64,000 nt of DNA from Chloroflexota bacterium (GTDB lineage: Bacteria; Chloroflexota; Limnocylindria; P2-11E), in NCBI GenBank assembly GCA_005889405.1, contig VBFY01000058.1, positions 31,593 to 95,592 of the forward strand, given 5' to 3'. A program made the translations under genes and the position numbers. Under the pieces are notes generated by a model. The model was given only the letters and a program-made list of their open reading frames with translations, was not told the DNA's origin and did no database searches. Shown in pieces: positions 19,067 to 28,739 of the stretch; position 1 is the stretch's first letter; each line of letters begins with the position of its first letter.

Positions 19067-20402
19067 GGCGATCGCGACCGCGACGGCGAGCGAGCGCCTC
19101 GCGCGCTCTGTGGCCGACCTCCGCCTCGAGGACCTGCCGCGCGAAGTGCTCACGAAGGCCAAGGAGCAGGTCGCGTATCACGTGGCGCACGCGCTGCGGG
19201 GACATCGTCATGAGGATGGGCGGCGCGCTCTGGCCATCGCGGCATCGCTGAGCGAAGGCGCGGGCGCGGGAACGATCATCGGCTCCGCGTCGCGCGCGCT
19301 CCCGATGGATGCGGCGTTCGCGAACAGCACGCTCATGCGCGCGACGGGGATGGACGACGTCATCTTCCCGGCGGGCGTGCACGCGGCGCTCGTGACTCTG
19401 CCGCCCGCGCTCGCCCTCGCGGAGCGGCACCACCGGTCGGGTGCGGAGCTGCTGGTCGCGCTCGTCGCAGGCTACGACGCGATCGCGGCGGTCGCGATGG
19501 ACATTGAGGCCTGGGGCGCTCGGGAACCACGGCGGCCGACGATCCCGTTCGGCCCGTTCGGCGGCGCGGCGGCGGCCTGCCGCATCCTTGATCTCGACGC
19601 CACGCGGATCGCATCCGCGTTCGGCTATGCGGCGCACTCCGCGATGGGGCTGGCCGAGCAGGGCGGCGACTGGCCCCACTACTACGCGCTCGTGGCGCGA
19701 AACGGGATGATGGCCGCGCTCCTCGCGCAGGCCGGCGCGACGACGAGCCGGACGATCCTCGAGGGCCGTTATGGCTTCTACGAGACGTTCTTCGGCTCGG
19801 TGCCCGCGGGGCTCGACGAGTCGTTCGCGCGGATCGGCGAGCCTCACGCGATCCTCGAGGCGACGACGAAGCGCTACCCGGGTACCGGAGCGAACATCGT
19901 CGCGGTCGAGCTGGTGCGTGAGATGCTGCGCGCCCACGGCCTGGCGCCGCGGCGCATCGCTCGCATCGATCTCACCCTGCCGTCAGAGCGGGAGAACTTC
20001 ACCGCCGGGCACCATCGGGCGCCGTTCCGGCCCTGGTGGGCGGCTTCGTCGGTGCTGTTCCAGGTCGCGATCGTGATCCTCGACGGCGGTCGCACGGACT
20101 TCGCGCGCTACGAGCGGCCCAACGCGCCGGAGATCGACGCGCTCATCGATCGCATGCACGTCTCCTTCGAACCCGACCACGGCTTCCAATTCGCGCGGGT
20201 GCGTGTCGCGACCACCGACGGCGCGGTCCACGAGGGTGAGGCCGAGCGCTACCGCTTCCCGCCGATCGACGCGGCGCGGGAGATCGCCGACGCCGGCCGC
20301 GAACTGGTCCCCGCACCACAGCTCGCGCGCGCGGCCGAGCTCATCGCGGGTCTCGAGTCGGTCGACGACGTCGCGACGCTGATGGAGGCCCTGCGGCCCT
20401 GA
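19056..20402 (+). CDS. MmgE/PrpD-family protein, 448 aa
   Basis: Member of the 2-methylcitrate dehydratase / aconitate-isomerase-like family, all-helical N-terminal domain followed by the smaller alpha-beta lid domain. Blocks seen are LARSVADLRLEDLPREVLTKAKEQVAY at the start, FANSTLMRATGMDD (about residue 90), AGYDAIAAVAMD, FGPFGGAAAACRIL and KRYPGTGANIVAVE. The start ATG at 19056 overlaps the DapB-like stop by 11 bases, implying translational coupling. Family members dehydrate or isomerise tricarboxylic or hydroxy acids, but many are uncharacterised; the coupling to a DapB-like enzyme suggests a cyclic or carboxylated substrate. Confidence 0.82.
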   Translation: MVTEAIATATASERLARSVADLRLEDLPREVLTKAKEQVAYHVAHALRGHRHEDGRRALAIAASLSEGAGAGTIIGSASRALPMDAAFANSTLMRATGMDDVIFPAGVHAALVTLPPALALAERHHRSGAELLVALVAGYDAIAAVAMDIEAWGAREPRRPTIPFGPFGGAAAACRILDLDATRIASAFGYAAHSAMGLAEQGGDWPHYYALVARNGMMAALLAQAGATTSRTILEGRYGFYETFFGSVPAGLDESFARIGEPHAILEATTKRYPGTGANIVAVELVREMLRAHGLAPRRIARIDLTLPSERENFTAGHHRAPFRPWWAASSVLFQVAIVILDGGRTDFARYERPNAPEIDALIDRMHVSFEPDHGFQFARVRVATTDGAVHEGEAERYRFPPIDAAREIADAGRELVPAPQLARAAELIAGLESVDDVATLMEALRP

Positions 20403-20421
20403 CCCTTCGGACCCGCGAGTC

Positions 20422-21492
20422 CTAGGCCGGCCAGCTCACGCCGAGCTCGTCCGCCAGCGCGCGCAGGTCGCGCGCGGTCGCGGCCGGGATCGGGATGCCG
20501 TCACGCTCCCGCTGCGCGGCGGTGAGGTAGCCGCGCTCGCCCGGCGCGTAGAGCCGGTCGGTCCCGGGTTCAGTTGGCGACGTCAGCGTCTCATCGATGA
20601 GCGCATCGACGCGCTGGGTGAAGCGCTCGTATGGCATCGAGGCGGTCGGATCGATCGCGAGCATGAAGAGGCTCGTGCTCTGCGGGGTGCCGACCTCGTC
20701 GGGCCCGACCACCCGTGGACCGAAGCGCTCGCCGCCCGCGAGGACGCCGGTGAGCACCTCCCACAGCATCGCGAGCCCCGAGCCTTTCGGCCCGCCGAGC
20801 GGCAGGACGCGGCCCGCGAGCGCGGCTGCCGGATCGGTCGTCGGCCGTCCAGCGGGATCGACCGCGACGCCCTCGGGGAGCGCGTCGCCGCGCTCCGCGT
20901 GCTCGTGGATGGCGGTCCAGGTGATGGCGCTGTTCGCCGTGTCGAGGAGGAGAGGCTGGTGCCTGCCGGCGGGTGTACCAACCGCGAACGCCTGGTTACC
21001 GAGCGTCTTCGTCGTCCCGCCCCAGGGAGCCATCACCGGGAGGCAGTCGTTGATCGCCAGCCCGATCATCCGGGACGCGATCGCGAGGGTGGGGTAGTAG
21101 CCGAGCGCGAACGCGAACGTCGTGTTACGCACCACGGCGGCGCCGACGCCGTTCGTCTTCGCCTTCGCGATCGCGGTCCGCATCGCGTGGACGCCGACGA
21201 CCGGGGCCCACGAGTCCCGCGCGTCGATGACGGCCAGCCCGGTGGTGTCTCGAACGGTCGCGAGCGACGCGGTGCGTCGGGTGCCACCGGCGCGCATGCG
21301 CTCGACCGCGAGTCGCAGCCGAAGCACGCCCTGCTTCGCGATCCCGCGGAGATCCGACCACACGAGCACGTCGGCCATGGTCATCGCGTCGTCGGGTGCG
21401 GCCCCCGCGGCCTCGAGGACCCGCGCAGTGAAGGTGCGCAGCTCGTCCGCGCGGACTCTCGTGGGCGCGGCGCGGACGCCGGGGGAAGCCAC
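20422..21492 (-). CDS. Ldh2/malate-lactate dehydrogenase family oxidoreductase, paralog 1, 356 aa
   Basis: NAD(P)-dependent dehydrogenase of the Ldh2/YlbC/DpkA superfamily, which reduces 2-oxo acids or cyclic imines such as piperideine-2-carboxylate. Characteristic segments are VWSDLRGIAKQGVLRL, GVGAAVVRNTTFAFALGYYP, PWGG and LPLGGPKGSGLAMLWEVLTGVLAGG. It aligns along its whole length with the protein at 32057 (RIRAGGT, AIAKAK--GVGA, GRP-TDP, MLWE-L-GVL-GGE-F). The start is GTG at 21492. It is divergent from the ThDP operon; the 22-base gap holds a TATAAT for the opposite strand. Confidence 0.83.
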   Translation of the reverse strand: MASPGVRAAPTRVRADELRTFTARVLEAAGAAPDDAMTMADVLVWSDLRGIAKQGVLRLRLAVERMRAGGTRRTASLATVRDTTGLAVIDARDSWAPVVGVHAMRTAIAKAKTNGVGAAVVRNTTFAFALGYYPTLAIASRMIGLAINDCLPVMAPWGGTTKTLGNQAFAVGTPAGRHQPLLLDTANSAITWTAIHEHAERGDALPEGVAVDPAGRPTTDPAAALAGRVLPLGGPKGSGLAMLWEVLTGVLAGGERFGPRVVGPDEVGTPQSTSLFMLAIDPTASMPYERFTQRVDALIDETLTSPTEPGTDRLYAPGERGYLTAAQRERDGIPIPAATARDLRALADELGVSWPA

Positions 21493-21501
21493 GTTATCGT
21501 T

Positions 21502-21507
21502 TATAAT
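21502..21507 (+). promoter_or_regulatory. -10 element TATAAT of the ThDP-enzyme operon
   Basis: Perfect TATAAT in a short AT-rich stretch, followed by 7 bases and then the ATG at 21515. Transcription would therefore start at or next to the start codon, giving a leaderless mRNA; no ribosome-binding site is present. The neighbouring GTTATCG resembles one arm of the 19-bp operator, but the second arm is absent. Confidence 0.6.
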
Positions 21508-21514
21508 ACATCTA

Positions 21515-23245
21515 ATGACGTCGGAGGCGACCGCCCCCGCCCCGCGCGCCACGAAGCGCGCGCCGATGATGCGGGAGCACTTCTTCCGGTTCCTCGAAGA
21601 CCAGGGCATTACGCACGTCTTCGGCAATCCCGGCACGACCGAGCTTCCGATCGTGGACGGCATCAACGACCACCCGAGCATCCGCTACGTGCTCGCGCTC
21701 CACGAGGACGTCGCGGTCGCGATGGCCATGGGCTTCTCACGGACGTCGGGGAGGCCCGGCGTCGTGAACCTGCACGTCGCACCCGGCCTGGGTCACGGGC
21801 TCGGCAACCTCTACAACGCCTGGCGCGCGCGCATGCCCATCCTGGTCACGGTCGGCCAGCACGACACGAGCCTCCTGCTTCACGAGCCGATCCTCGCCGC
21901 GGACCTCGCCGCGATGGCGCGTCCCTTCACGAAGTGGGCGTACGACGTCCGGCGACCGGACGAGGTGCGCACCGCCCTGCAGCGCGCCTTCAAGGAGGTC
22001 ACGACCCCGCCGGTCGCCCCGGTGTTCCTGTCGTTCCCGACCGATGTCATGCTCGCGCCGCTGCAGGGCGAGCTCGACGGATCGGTGAGCAAGGTGAGCG
22101 CGACGTATGCGGCGCCCGAGGCGGTCGAGGAGGCCGCCGCGGCCGTGGCGAGCGCCGAGAATCCGATCATCATCGCCGGTGACGGCGTCGGCCTCGCGGA
22201 CGCGTGGGTCGAGGTGGCAGCGGTCGCGGAGGCGATCGGCGCTCCCGTCTACACCGAGGAGCTGTCGACGCTCTGGAACTTCCCCTCCGATCATTCGCAC
22301 TACGCGGGCGCCCTCCCGAACGTGTCGGCGCGCATGCGTGCCAAGTTCGACGGTGTGGATCTCGTGCTCTTCATCGGGTTCACCTCGCAGGCACCGGTCT
22401 CGCGCCACGACGGCGCCGGGCCGCTCGTGCCGGAACGCGTCCGCGTCGTGGCGGTGCACGAGGACGAGTGGGAGATCGGGAAGAACCAACCGGTCGAGGT
22501 CGGGCTCCTCGGCGACGTCAAGCGCAATACCGCCGCCCTCGCCGACGCGCTCCGAAGTGCGACGCGCGGCAGGTCCGCCGAGGTCAGCGAGCGATCGAAG
22601 GCGGTGCGCGCGGCGTCGGCCGAGCGCGCGGCCCAGTGGCGCGCTAAGGCGCGAGCGGCCCGTCAGGCCGCGGCCCTGTCCGCGACCTCCGTCGCCGCGG
22701 AACTGGCCGACGCGCTGCCGCCCCGCTCGATCATGGTCGACGAGGCGATCTCGAATCGCGAGGCCTTCGTCAGCCTGGCCAAGCTCGGAGATCCGCTCGC
22801 CTACTTCGGCGCCAAAGGCCTGTCGCTCGGGCATTCCGGCGGCGCGGCGATCGGCATCAAGCTAGGAGCCCCTGACCGCACGGTCGTGTGCGTGGTCGGA
22901 GACGGCTCTCTGATGTATTACCCGCAGGCTCTCTGGAGCGCGGCAAATACGAAGGTTCCCGTCCTCTTCCTCGTCATCAACAACCGCTCCTACCGCGTGC
23001 TCAAAGTGATCCTCGGCCGCTGGGGCGGGCCGTGGGGCGAGACCGGCGCACTTCCGCCGGGGCTCAACTTTGGAGAGCCGGACATCGACTTCGTCGCGCT
23101 GGCGTCCGCGATGGGCGTCGGCGCCGAGCGCGTCGCGACACCGGCCGAACTGCGCACGGCGATCGACCGCGGGCTCGCCGCGGGCGCGCCGTACCTCCTC
23201 GACGTGCGGCTCGAGCAGCCCGACGACGTGCCCGCGGGGAGCTGA
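21515..23245 (+). CDS. thiamine-diphosphate enzyme, benzoylformate-decarboxylase-like, 576 aa
   Basis: Three-domain ThDP enzyme of the acetolactate synthase / benzoylformate decarboxylase family. The catalytic Glu-64 lies in LALHEDVAVAMAMG (Pyr domain), the central domain begins near residue 205, and the ThDP/Mg site is VGDGSLMYYPQALWSAAN with the trailing NN in VINNRSYR. Decarboxylases of this branch remove CO2 from 2-oxo acids. The N-terminal GNPGTTELPIVDGI is very close to the MdlC-type proteins. It opens a four- to five-gene operon with a CoA-transferase, DapD-like, racemase and PPOX genes. A 2-oxo acid formed by the Ldh2 enzyme would be a logical substrate, but this is inference. Confidence 0.85.
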   Translation: MTSEATAPAPRATKRAPMMREHFFRFLEDQGITHVFGNPGTTELPIVDGINDHPSIRYVLALHEDVAVAMAMGFSRTSGRPGVVNLHVAPGLGHGLGNLYNAWRARMPILVTVGQHDTSLLLHEPILAADLAAMARPFTKWAYDVRRPDEVRTALQRAFKEVTTPPVAPVFLSFPTDVMLAPLQGELDGSVSKVSATYAAPEAVEEAAAAVASAENPIIIAGDGVGLADAWVEVAAVAEAIGAPVYTEELSTLWNFPSDHSHYAGALPNVSARMRAKFDGVDLVLFIGFTSQAPVSRHDGAGPLVPERVRVVAVHEDEWEIGKNQPVEVGLLGDVKRNTAALADALRSATRGRSAEVSERSKAVRAASAERAAQWRAKARAARQAAALSATSVAAELADALPPRSIMVDEAISNREAFVSLAKLGDPLAYFGAKGLSLGHSGGAAIGIKLGAPDRTVVCVVGDGSLMYYPQALWSAANTKVPVLFLVINNRSYRVLKVILGRWGGPWGETGALPPGLNFGEPDIDFVALASAMGVGAERVATPAELRTAIDRGLAAGAPYLLDVRLEQPDDVPAGS

Positions 23246-23248
23246 TCG

Positions 23249-24472
23249 GTGACCGCGCCGCTCGCCGGCGTCCGCGTCCTCGACCTGTCACAGGCGATGA
23301 GCGGTCCGTACGCGACGATGATGCTCGCGGACGCGGGCGCCGACGTGATCAAGCTCGAGCCGCCCGACGGCGACCACGTGCGCTCCTGGCTCCAGGGGCG
23401 GACTCCGGTGAGCCCGTACATCATGGCCGCCAACCGCTCGAAGCGGAGCGTCGTCATCGACCTGAAGCAGGACGCGGGCCGCGAGCTCGCGCTCGCGCTC
23501 GCCGCGCAGTGCGGCGTGCTGGTCGAGAACTTCAAGCCCGGCGTCGCCGCGCGTCTCGGGATCGGCTACGACGATGTCCGGCGCAAGAATCCGCGCATCG
23601 TGTATTGCTCGGTGTCCGGTTTCGGCCAGACCGGGCCGCTCAGCAACAAGGTCGCCTACGACCTCATCGCCGCGGGCTACGGCGGGACGATGAGCGTCAC
23701 CGGGGAGGAGGGCGGGCGGTACGTGCGACCGGGAGTTCCCGCGTCGGACCTCCTCGCGGCGATGGCGTCCGCGTATTCGATCGTCCTCGCGCTCATGCAG
23801 CGCGAGCGTACCGACGAAGGGTGTTACCTCGACATCGCGCTCCTGGATGGCCAGCTCTTCGCCATGGCGCATCACCTCCTCGCGTATCAGGCCACCGGGA
23901 AGGTGCCCGGCCTGCACGGGTCGGCGCACCCGCAGGTCGCTCCGTACCAGACCTATCGCACCGGCACGACCGACATCAACGTCGCCGTCCTCACCGACAA
24001 GCAGTGGCGCGCGTTCTGCCGGCTCCTCGGACACGATGCGTGGCTCGCCGACCCGCGCTTGCGCTCGCCGGGGACCCGGAATGCCCACCGCCGCGAGCTC
24101 GAGCGCGAGATCGAGGCGGTGCTCGCGACGCGGCCGGCGACGTACTGGATCGCCGCGTTCGAGGACGCCGGCGTGCCGTGCGGGCCGATCAACACGACCG
24201 CGGAGCTGCTCGACGACGCGCACCTCCGCCAGCGCGGCATGTACCTCGAGTACGACGACCCCGACATCGGTCGGGTACGGGTGCCGGGCGCTCCGTGGCG
24301 CGGCCCCGGGATCATGGAGCGCTGGACGCCGCCGCCGCGACTCGGCGAGCACACCGACGAGGTGCTGCGGGAGATCCTGGGACTGAGCGACGAGCGCCTC
24401 GACGCACTGCGAAGAGATCACGTCATCGAACCACGGACGAAAGGGCTGGTCGCCGAAGGAGCAGAAGCATGA
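23249..24472 (+). CDS. class III (CaiB/BaiF-type) CoA-transferase, 407 aa
   Basis: Family III CoA-transferase, moving CoA between carboxylic acids. VRVLDLSQAMSGPYATMMLADAGADVIKLE (residues 8-37) is the family N-terminus, FKPGVAARLGIGYD follows, and the catalytic aspartate is Asp-167 in PGVPASDLLAAM, as in formyl-CoA transferase. The GTG start is 3 bases after the previous stop. The last codons overlap the DapD start (ATGA). The product would be a CoA ester open to beta-oxidation-like enzymes such as the dehydrogenase at 50781. Confidence 0.88.
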   Translation: MTAPLAGVRVLDLSQAMSGPYATMMLADAGADVIKLEPPDGDHVRSWLQGRTPVSPYIMAANRSKRSVVIDLKQDAGRELALALAAQCGVLVENFKPGVAARLGIGYDDVRRKNPRIVYCSVSGFGQTGPLSNKVAYDLIAAGYGGTMSVTGEEGGRYVRPGVPASDLLAAMASAYSIVLALMQRERTDEGCYLDIALLDGQLFAMAHHLLAYQATGKVPGLHGSAHPQVAPYQTYRTGTTDINVAVLTDKQWRAFCRLLGHDAWLADPRLRSPGTRNAHRRELEREIEAVLATRPATYWIAAFEDAGVPCGPINTTAELLDDAHLRQRGMYLEYDDPDIGRVRVPGAPWRGPGIMERWTPPPRLGEHTDEVLREILGLSDERLDALRRDHVIEPRTKGLVAEGAEA

Positions 24473-25296
24473 CGCTGAACGTGTCGGACCTCGAGTCGAT
24501 CGTTGTCGAGGCGGGAACGCGGCCGGACGCGGTGAAGGACCCCGAGGTCCGTCGGGCGATCGAGGAGACGATCGACCGGCTCGACCGTGGCGAGATCCGC
24601 GTCGCCGAGAAGGTCGACGGCGAGTGGAAGGTCAACAGCTGGATGCAGCAGGCCATCGCGCAGTACTTCCGGATCCCGCCGATGGCGACGATCCCCTCCG
24701 GGACGTTCGAGTACCACGACAAGCTCCCGCTGAAGCGTGATCTCGCGCGGCAGGGCATCCGCATGGTGCCCGGCGGGATCATCCGCTACGGCGCGCACCT
24801 CGAGGCGGGCGTCGTCGTGATGCCGGGCTTCATCAACATCGGCGCGTACGTCGGGAGCGGGACCCTCGTGGACACGTGGGCCACGGTCGGCAGCTGCGGC
24901 CAAGTCGGTCGCAATGTCCACCTCGCGGGTGGCGCCGGTATCGGCGGCGTCCTCGAACCCGCCGGCTCGAAACCGGTGATCGTCGAGGACAACGTCTTCA
25001 TCGGCTCACGCTGCATTCTCGTCGAGGGCGTCTTGGTGGAGGAGGGCGCGGTCCTCGCGGCGAACGTGTCGCTCACCGGGTCGACGCACATCATCGACGT
25101 GACGAAGGAAGAGCCGATCACCTACAAGGGCCGCGTGCCGCCGCGCTCGATCGTCGTTCCCGGGACGCGGTCGCGGAAGTTCCCCGGCGGCGAATTCCAG
25201 ATCGCCTGCGCGCTCATCATCGGTGAGCGCTCGGCGCGGACCGAGGGCAAGGTCTCGCTGATGGAAGCGGCGCGCGAATTCGGCGTGAGCCTGTGA
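24469..25296 (+). CDS. dapD: tetrahydrodipicolinate N-succinyltransferase family (DapD), 275 aa
   Basis: Left-handed beta-helix acyltransferase. The N-terminal helical domain contains EVRRAIEETIDRLDRGEIRVAEK and WKVNSWMQQAIAQYFR, the coil domain PGFINIGAYVGSGTLVDTWATVGSCGQVG and the C-terminus EFQIACALIIGERSA. These match enterobacterial-type DapD closely and the length is nearly identical (275 against 274 aa). DapD transfers succinyl from succinyl-CoA to the amino group of open-chain tetrahydrodipicolinate. Here it sits between a CoA-transferase and a racemase, with no dapA, dapC or dapE, so it may either supply lysine synthesis from a scattered pathway or act on a related amino-dicarboxylate. 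Confidence 0.85.
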   Translation: MTLNVSDLESIVVEAGTRPDAVKDPEVRRAIEETIDRLDRGEIRVAEKVDGEWKVNSWMQQAIAQYFRIPPMATIPSGTFEYHDKLPLKRDLARQGIRMVPGGIIRYGAHLEAGVVVMPGFINIGAYVGSGTLVDTWATVGSCGQVGRNVHLAGGAGIGGVLEPAGSKPVIVEDNVFIGSRCILVEGVLVEEGAVLAANVSLTGSTHIIDVTKEEPITYKGRVPPRSIVVPGTRSRKFPGGEFQIACALIIGERSARTEGKVSLMEAAREFGVSL

Positions 25297-26030
25297 CGCG
25301 GCTCGTCCGTGGCGGCAAGGCTGCCTACGGCCAGGACGTCGGGATCCTCATGATGGACAACACCTTCGCGCGGCTCCCCGGAGACATCGGTAACGCGATG
25401 ACGTTCGAGTTCCCGGTCCAGTTTCGCGTGATCGACGGGTCGACCAATGAGCGCATCGTGTGGGAGCGCGATCGCGCGCTTCTCGCCCCGTACGTCGGCG
25501 CGGCGCAGGAGCTCGAGCGTTCGGGTGTCCGCGCGATCACGACCTCCTGCGGCTTCCTCGCGATGTTCCAGCCCGAGCTCGCCGCCAGCGTACACGTCCC
25601 GCTCTTCACCTCGAGCCTCCTCCTCGTGCCGCTCGTGAAGCGGATGATCCGTCCTGACCAGCGCGTCGGGATCATCACCGCCGACTCGAGCGCGCTTGAC
25701 GAGACGCACTTCAATGCCTGCGGCTGGTCGGCCACCGAGATCCCCGTCGCGCTCGAGGGGATGCAGGCGCGCTCGGCCTTCTGGGACGCCTACCCGAAGA
25801 ACGCGCTGGAGTACGACGTCGATGCGGTCGCCGCGGACATGCGCGACGCCGCGGTCGCGCTCCTGCGCGAGCATCCCGATGTCGGTGCCATCGTCCTCGA
25901 GTGCACGAACATGGCTCCCTACGCGCACGTGGTGCAGGAGGCGACCGGCCTGCCGGTGTTCGACGTGCAGACGCTGACGAATCTCGTGTACGAGGCGACG
26001 CACCGCGTCCCGTATGGCGACGGCCGATGA
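25293..26030 (+). CDS. Asp/Glu/hydantoin racemase superfamily protein, 245 aa
   Basis: Two-cysteine racemase fold. The first Cys is Cys-86 in ITTSCGFLA and the second Cys-204 in VLECTNM, both at the family positions and both needed for cofactor-free racemisation. The GTG start overlaps the DapD stop (GTGA), and the stop overlaps the next ATG. Members include aspartate, glutamate and hydantoin racemases and maleate isomerase. Its position after DapD is consistent with inversion of an amino-acid carbon, but a maleate-isomerase-like role is also possible. Confidence 0.8.
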   Translation: MTRLVRGGKAAYGQDVGILMMDNTFARLPGDIGNAMTFEFPVQFRVIDGSTNERIVWERDRALLAPYVGAAQELERSGVRAITTSCGFLAMFQPELAASVHVPLFTSSLLLVPLVKRMIRPDQRVGIITADSSALDETHFNACGWSATEIPVALEGMQARSAFWDAYPKNALEYDVDAVAADMRDAAVALLREHPDVGAIVLECTNMAPYAHVVQEATGLPVFDVQTLTNLVYEATHRVPYGDGR

Positions 26031-26448
26031 AGCTCGAGCCGCCGATCCGCGCCTTCCTCCAGGAGCCACGCTACGCGGTGCTCGCGACGCTCAACCCGAG
26101 TGGCGCCCCGCACCTCACCGAGATGTGGTACGACCTGCGCGCCGACGAGATCGTCTTCAACACGACCGAAGAACGCACGAAGAAGCGCAACCTGGAGCGC
26201 GACCCGCGCGCGTCGATCCTCGTGTCCGGCCGCCACGGGGACCCGGTATGGGCGTCGGTGTCGTACGTGCGCGCCGACGGCGTGGCCCGACGGATCGCGA
26301 CCGGCAACGAGGCGCTCGAGGACATCGTCGCGCTGTCGATCCGCACGACGGGCCGGGGTCGGCGGAGAGCGCACGCCGGACCTTCGCCGCCATGCGCCGG
26401 GTCACGTACGCGCTCGCGATCGAGCGGGTCTACCCGAAAGGGCTCTGA
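26027..26448 (+). pseudogene. PPOX-fold (F420/FMN) oxidase-like gene with a frameshift near its 3' end
   Basis: The first ~108 codons read as a split-barrel pyridoxamine-phosphate-oxidase-like protein: RAFLQEPRYAVLATLNPSGAPHLTEMWYD and KKRNLERDPRASILVSG. After about position 26350 homology moves into another frame (SAESARRTFAAMRRVTYALAIERVYPKGL), which ends at 26448. One base has been lost or gained around 26345-26360. The unshifted frame runs on with unrelated residues and stops at 26497. Either a recent mutation or a sequencing/assembly error is possible. It would be the last gene of the ThDP operon. Confidence 0.7.
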
Positions 26449-26647
26449 TGAGCGAGGTCGTGACGGGTTGCAGCGAAGGATGCCGAAGTACCTCTAGCTT
26501 GCAACCTGACAAGCCCTCGCGCTGGACTTTTTCGACCGGCCCAGCATCGACCATTCGACCGCGATCCTGCCTCCGGCGGGACCTGGAGCAGTGGACGGAC
26601 TCGCGATCCCCGAGGACGGCAGCACAACGGGTAGTGGAGGGATGAAC

Positions 26648-28732
26648 GTGCACAGGCAGTCACACGCTCGTCGCATCTCACGTCGCGAGCTTCTCAAGAT
26701 CTCCGCAGCGGCGAGCGCTGCGTCGCTTCTCGTCGCGTGTTTCCCGCAGGCCACGCCGTCCGCGTCGCCGGGAGCAAGCGGAACGCCGCAGACCGCCGGC
26801 AAGTACGCCCTCGGCAAGCTCGGAGGGCCCGAGGTCATCACCGACGCGTCCAAGTTCCCGAAGACGTTCAAGGAGGCGCCCGAGCTTGCCGCGCTCGTGC
26901 AACAGGGCAAGCTTCCACCTGTCGCCGATCGTATCGGCCAAGACCCCATCGTCCTGAAACCCCTCGAGGGCATCGGGAAGTACGGAGGCACGCTCCGCAA
27001 GGCGCTCTTTGGCGGCGTCACGGCGGAGCTGACCGCCTATAAGTTCGGCGTGGGTCCAAGCAGCCTGTTCTACTGGGACCCGACCCGGACGAAGGTCGTC
27101 CCCAACCTCGCGCTCGGCTACGAGGAGAGCGCCGATGGGAAGACGCTCACCGTGCATCTCCGCCGCGGGCTGCGCTGGAACGACGGCGAGCCGTTCACCG
27201 CCGACGACATCATGTTCTGGTTCGAGGACATCTACCAGAACAAGCAGCTCTACACGCCCGGGACGAGCACGGATCTCTTGATCGCCGGGAAGCCGGTCGC
27301 GATCGAGAAGGTCGATCAGTACACCGTCCGGTACGTCTCGCCCGAGCGGAACAGCCTCATGATCCAGCGGCTCGCTTCTCCGCTCAGCGACGTGGGCGGG
27401 AACACCTTCCGCGTCGCGCGCGGCGGCTATCAGCCGAAGCACTACCTCATGAAGTTCCACCCCAAGTACGCGGCGGGTGGCCAAGCGGCCGTCGACAAGA
27501 TGGCGACCGACGCCAAATTCAACGGGTGGGTCCCGTTCTTCCAGGACCGCGTGACCTGGCAGAACAACCCCGACTACCCCCTGATGTCGCCGTGGAAGGT
27601 CACCGTCCCGATGAACAATCCGACCCAGTTCGTCATGGAGCGCAACCCCTACAGCCCGTGGGTCGACACCGACGGCAACCAGCTCCCATACATCGGCAAG
27701 CTCCAGTACACCGCCGCGGACAACCTGGAGGTCGTGGCGACGCGCGCGGTGGCGGGCGAGTACGACTTCCAGGAGAACATCCTCGGCGTGGACAAGCTTC
27801 CGGTGCTCATCGACGGCCAGACTCGGGGCGGCTACAAGGTCTACCTCGACCCGGAGCAGGGGGCCATCGGGATCATGATCAACCTCGCGTACGAAGACGA
27901 CCCCGAGATCGGCGAGTGGTACCGCAACGTCGACTTCCGGCGTGCGCTGTCCCTGGGCATCGACCGGAGTCAGATCAACGAGACGTTCTTCCTCGGCACG
28001 GGGATCCTGAGCTCATCCGCGCCGAGTGACGACAACCTCTACTTCCCGGGCAAGGAGTGGCGTACGAAGTGGGCGACGCTCGACATCGCCCAGGCGAACC
28101 AGCTCCTCGACAAGATCGGCCTCACGCAGAAGGACAGCGACGGCTACCGGCTGCGCAAGGACGGCAAGGGCCGCCTCCGCCTCGCCTTCACCGGCGTCGC
28201 GCGTCTTGGCGTCGACGGCGCGCAGCTCGGCGAGATGGTCAAGCAGCACTGGCAGAAGATCGGCATCCAGCTCGATGTCGACAACGTGGCGAGCGCGCTG
28301 GCCCAACAGCGGATCGCCGCCAACCAGACGCAGATGGTCCTGAACGCCGTGGCCACGGAGGACGTCTACCTCTTCACCGGCACGCTCACACCGGGCGGCG
28401 GCGGCTTCTCCGCGATCATCGGCGTCCCGTACGGCCAATGGCTCACCTCGGGCGGCAAGCAGGGCAAGGAGCCGTTCCCGGCCCTCAAGCAGGCGATGGA
28501 TCTGCTCGAGAAGGGCAAGACCCAGTCGGACCCGGAGCGCACCGAGACGGCCAAGGAGCTCTTCCGCCAGCACATCGACAATGTCTTCACGATCGGGATC
28601 GTCTCGGCCGACCTGAACCAGGGCGTCCGCATCGCCAAGACGACCCTCGGCAACGTCCCGGCCCGCATCGTGAACTCCAACCTGGCCCAGTCGCCCGTGA
28701 ACGCCAGCCCACAGACTTTCTACTTCAAGTAG
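26648..28732 (+). CDS. ABC transporter solute-binding lipoprotein, family 5, 694 aa
   Basis: Extracytoplasmic binding protein of the peptide/nickel/opine class. The N-terminus has a twin-arginine-like SRRELLK and a lipobox ending at Cys-31 (SLLVAC), so it is probably folded before export and lipid-anchored. SBP_bac_5 blocks follow: TLTVHLRRGLRWNDGEPFTADDIMFWFED, ALSLGIDRSQINE and LRLAFTG. At 694 aa it belongs to the long subgroup. GTG at 26648 is chosen because GGAGGG ends 6 bases before it; the ATG at 26642 would touch that site. No permease is adjacent; the orphan permease/ATPase operon at 9330-13680 is the likely partner. Confidence 0.87.
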   Translation: MHRQSHARRISRRELLKISAAASAASLLVACFPQATPSASPGASGTPQTAGKYALGKLGGPEVITDASKFPKTFKEAPELAALVQQGKLPPVADRIGQDPIVLKPLEGIGKYGGTLRKALFGGVTAELTAYKFGVGPSSLFYWDPTRTKVVPNLALGYEESADGKTLTVHLRRGLRWNDGEPFTADDIMFWFEDIYQNKQLYTPGTSTDLLIAGKPVAIEKVDQYTVRYVSPERNSLMIQRLASPLSDVGGNTFRVARGGYQPKHYLMKFHPKYAAGGQAAVDKMATDAKFNGWVPFFQDRVTWQNNPDYPLMSPWKVTVPMNNPTQFVMERNPYSPWVDTDGNQLPYIGKLQYTAADNLEVVATRAVAGEYDFQENILGVDKLPVLIDGQTRGGYKVYLDPEQGAIGIMINLAYEDDPEIGEWYRNVDFRRALSLGIDRSQINETFFLGTGILSSSAPSDDNLYFPGKEWRTKWATLDIAQANQLLDKIGLTQKDSDGYRLRKDGKGRLRLAFTGVARLGVDGAQLGEMVKQHWQKIGIQLDVDNVASALAQQRIAANQTQMVLNAVATEDVYLFTGTLTPGGGGFSAIIGVPYGQWLTSGGKQGKEPFPALKQAMDLLEKGKTQSDPERTETAKELFRQHIDNVFTIGIVSADLNQGVRIAKTTLGNVPARIVNSNLAQSPVNASPQTFYFK

Positions 28733-28739
28733 CCGCTAT

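Noticed and set aside
21490..21512. Possible degenerate operator before the ThDP operon
   Set aside because: GTTATCG matches one arm with one mismatch, but the right arm does not fit; the AT-rich part is better explained by TATAAT.
18266..25296. A standard lysine biosynthesis operon
   Set aside because: No dapA, dapC, dapE, dapF or lysA is present, and DapD and DapL-like enzymes would be redundant.
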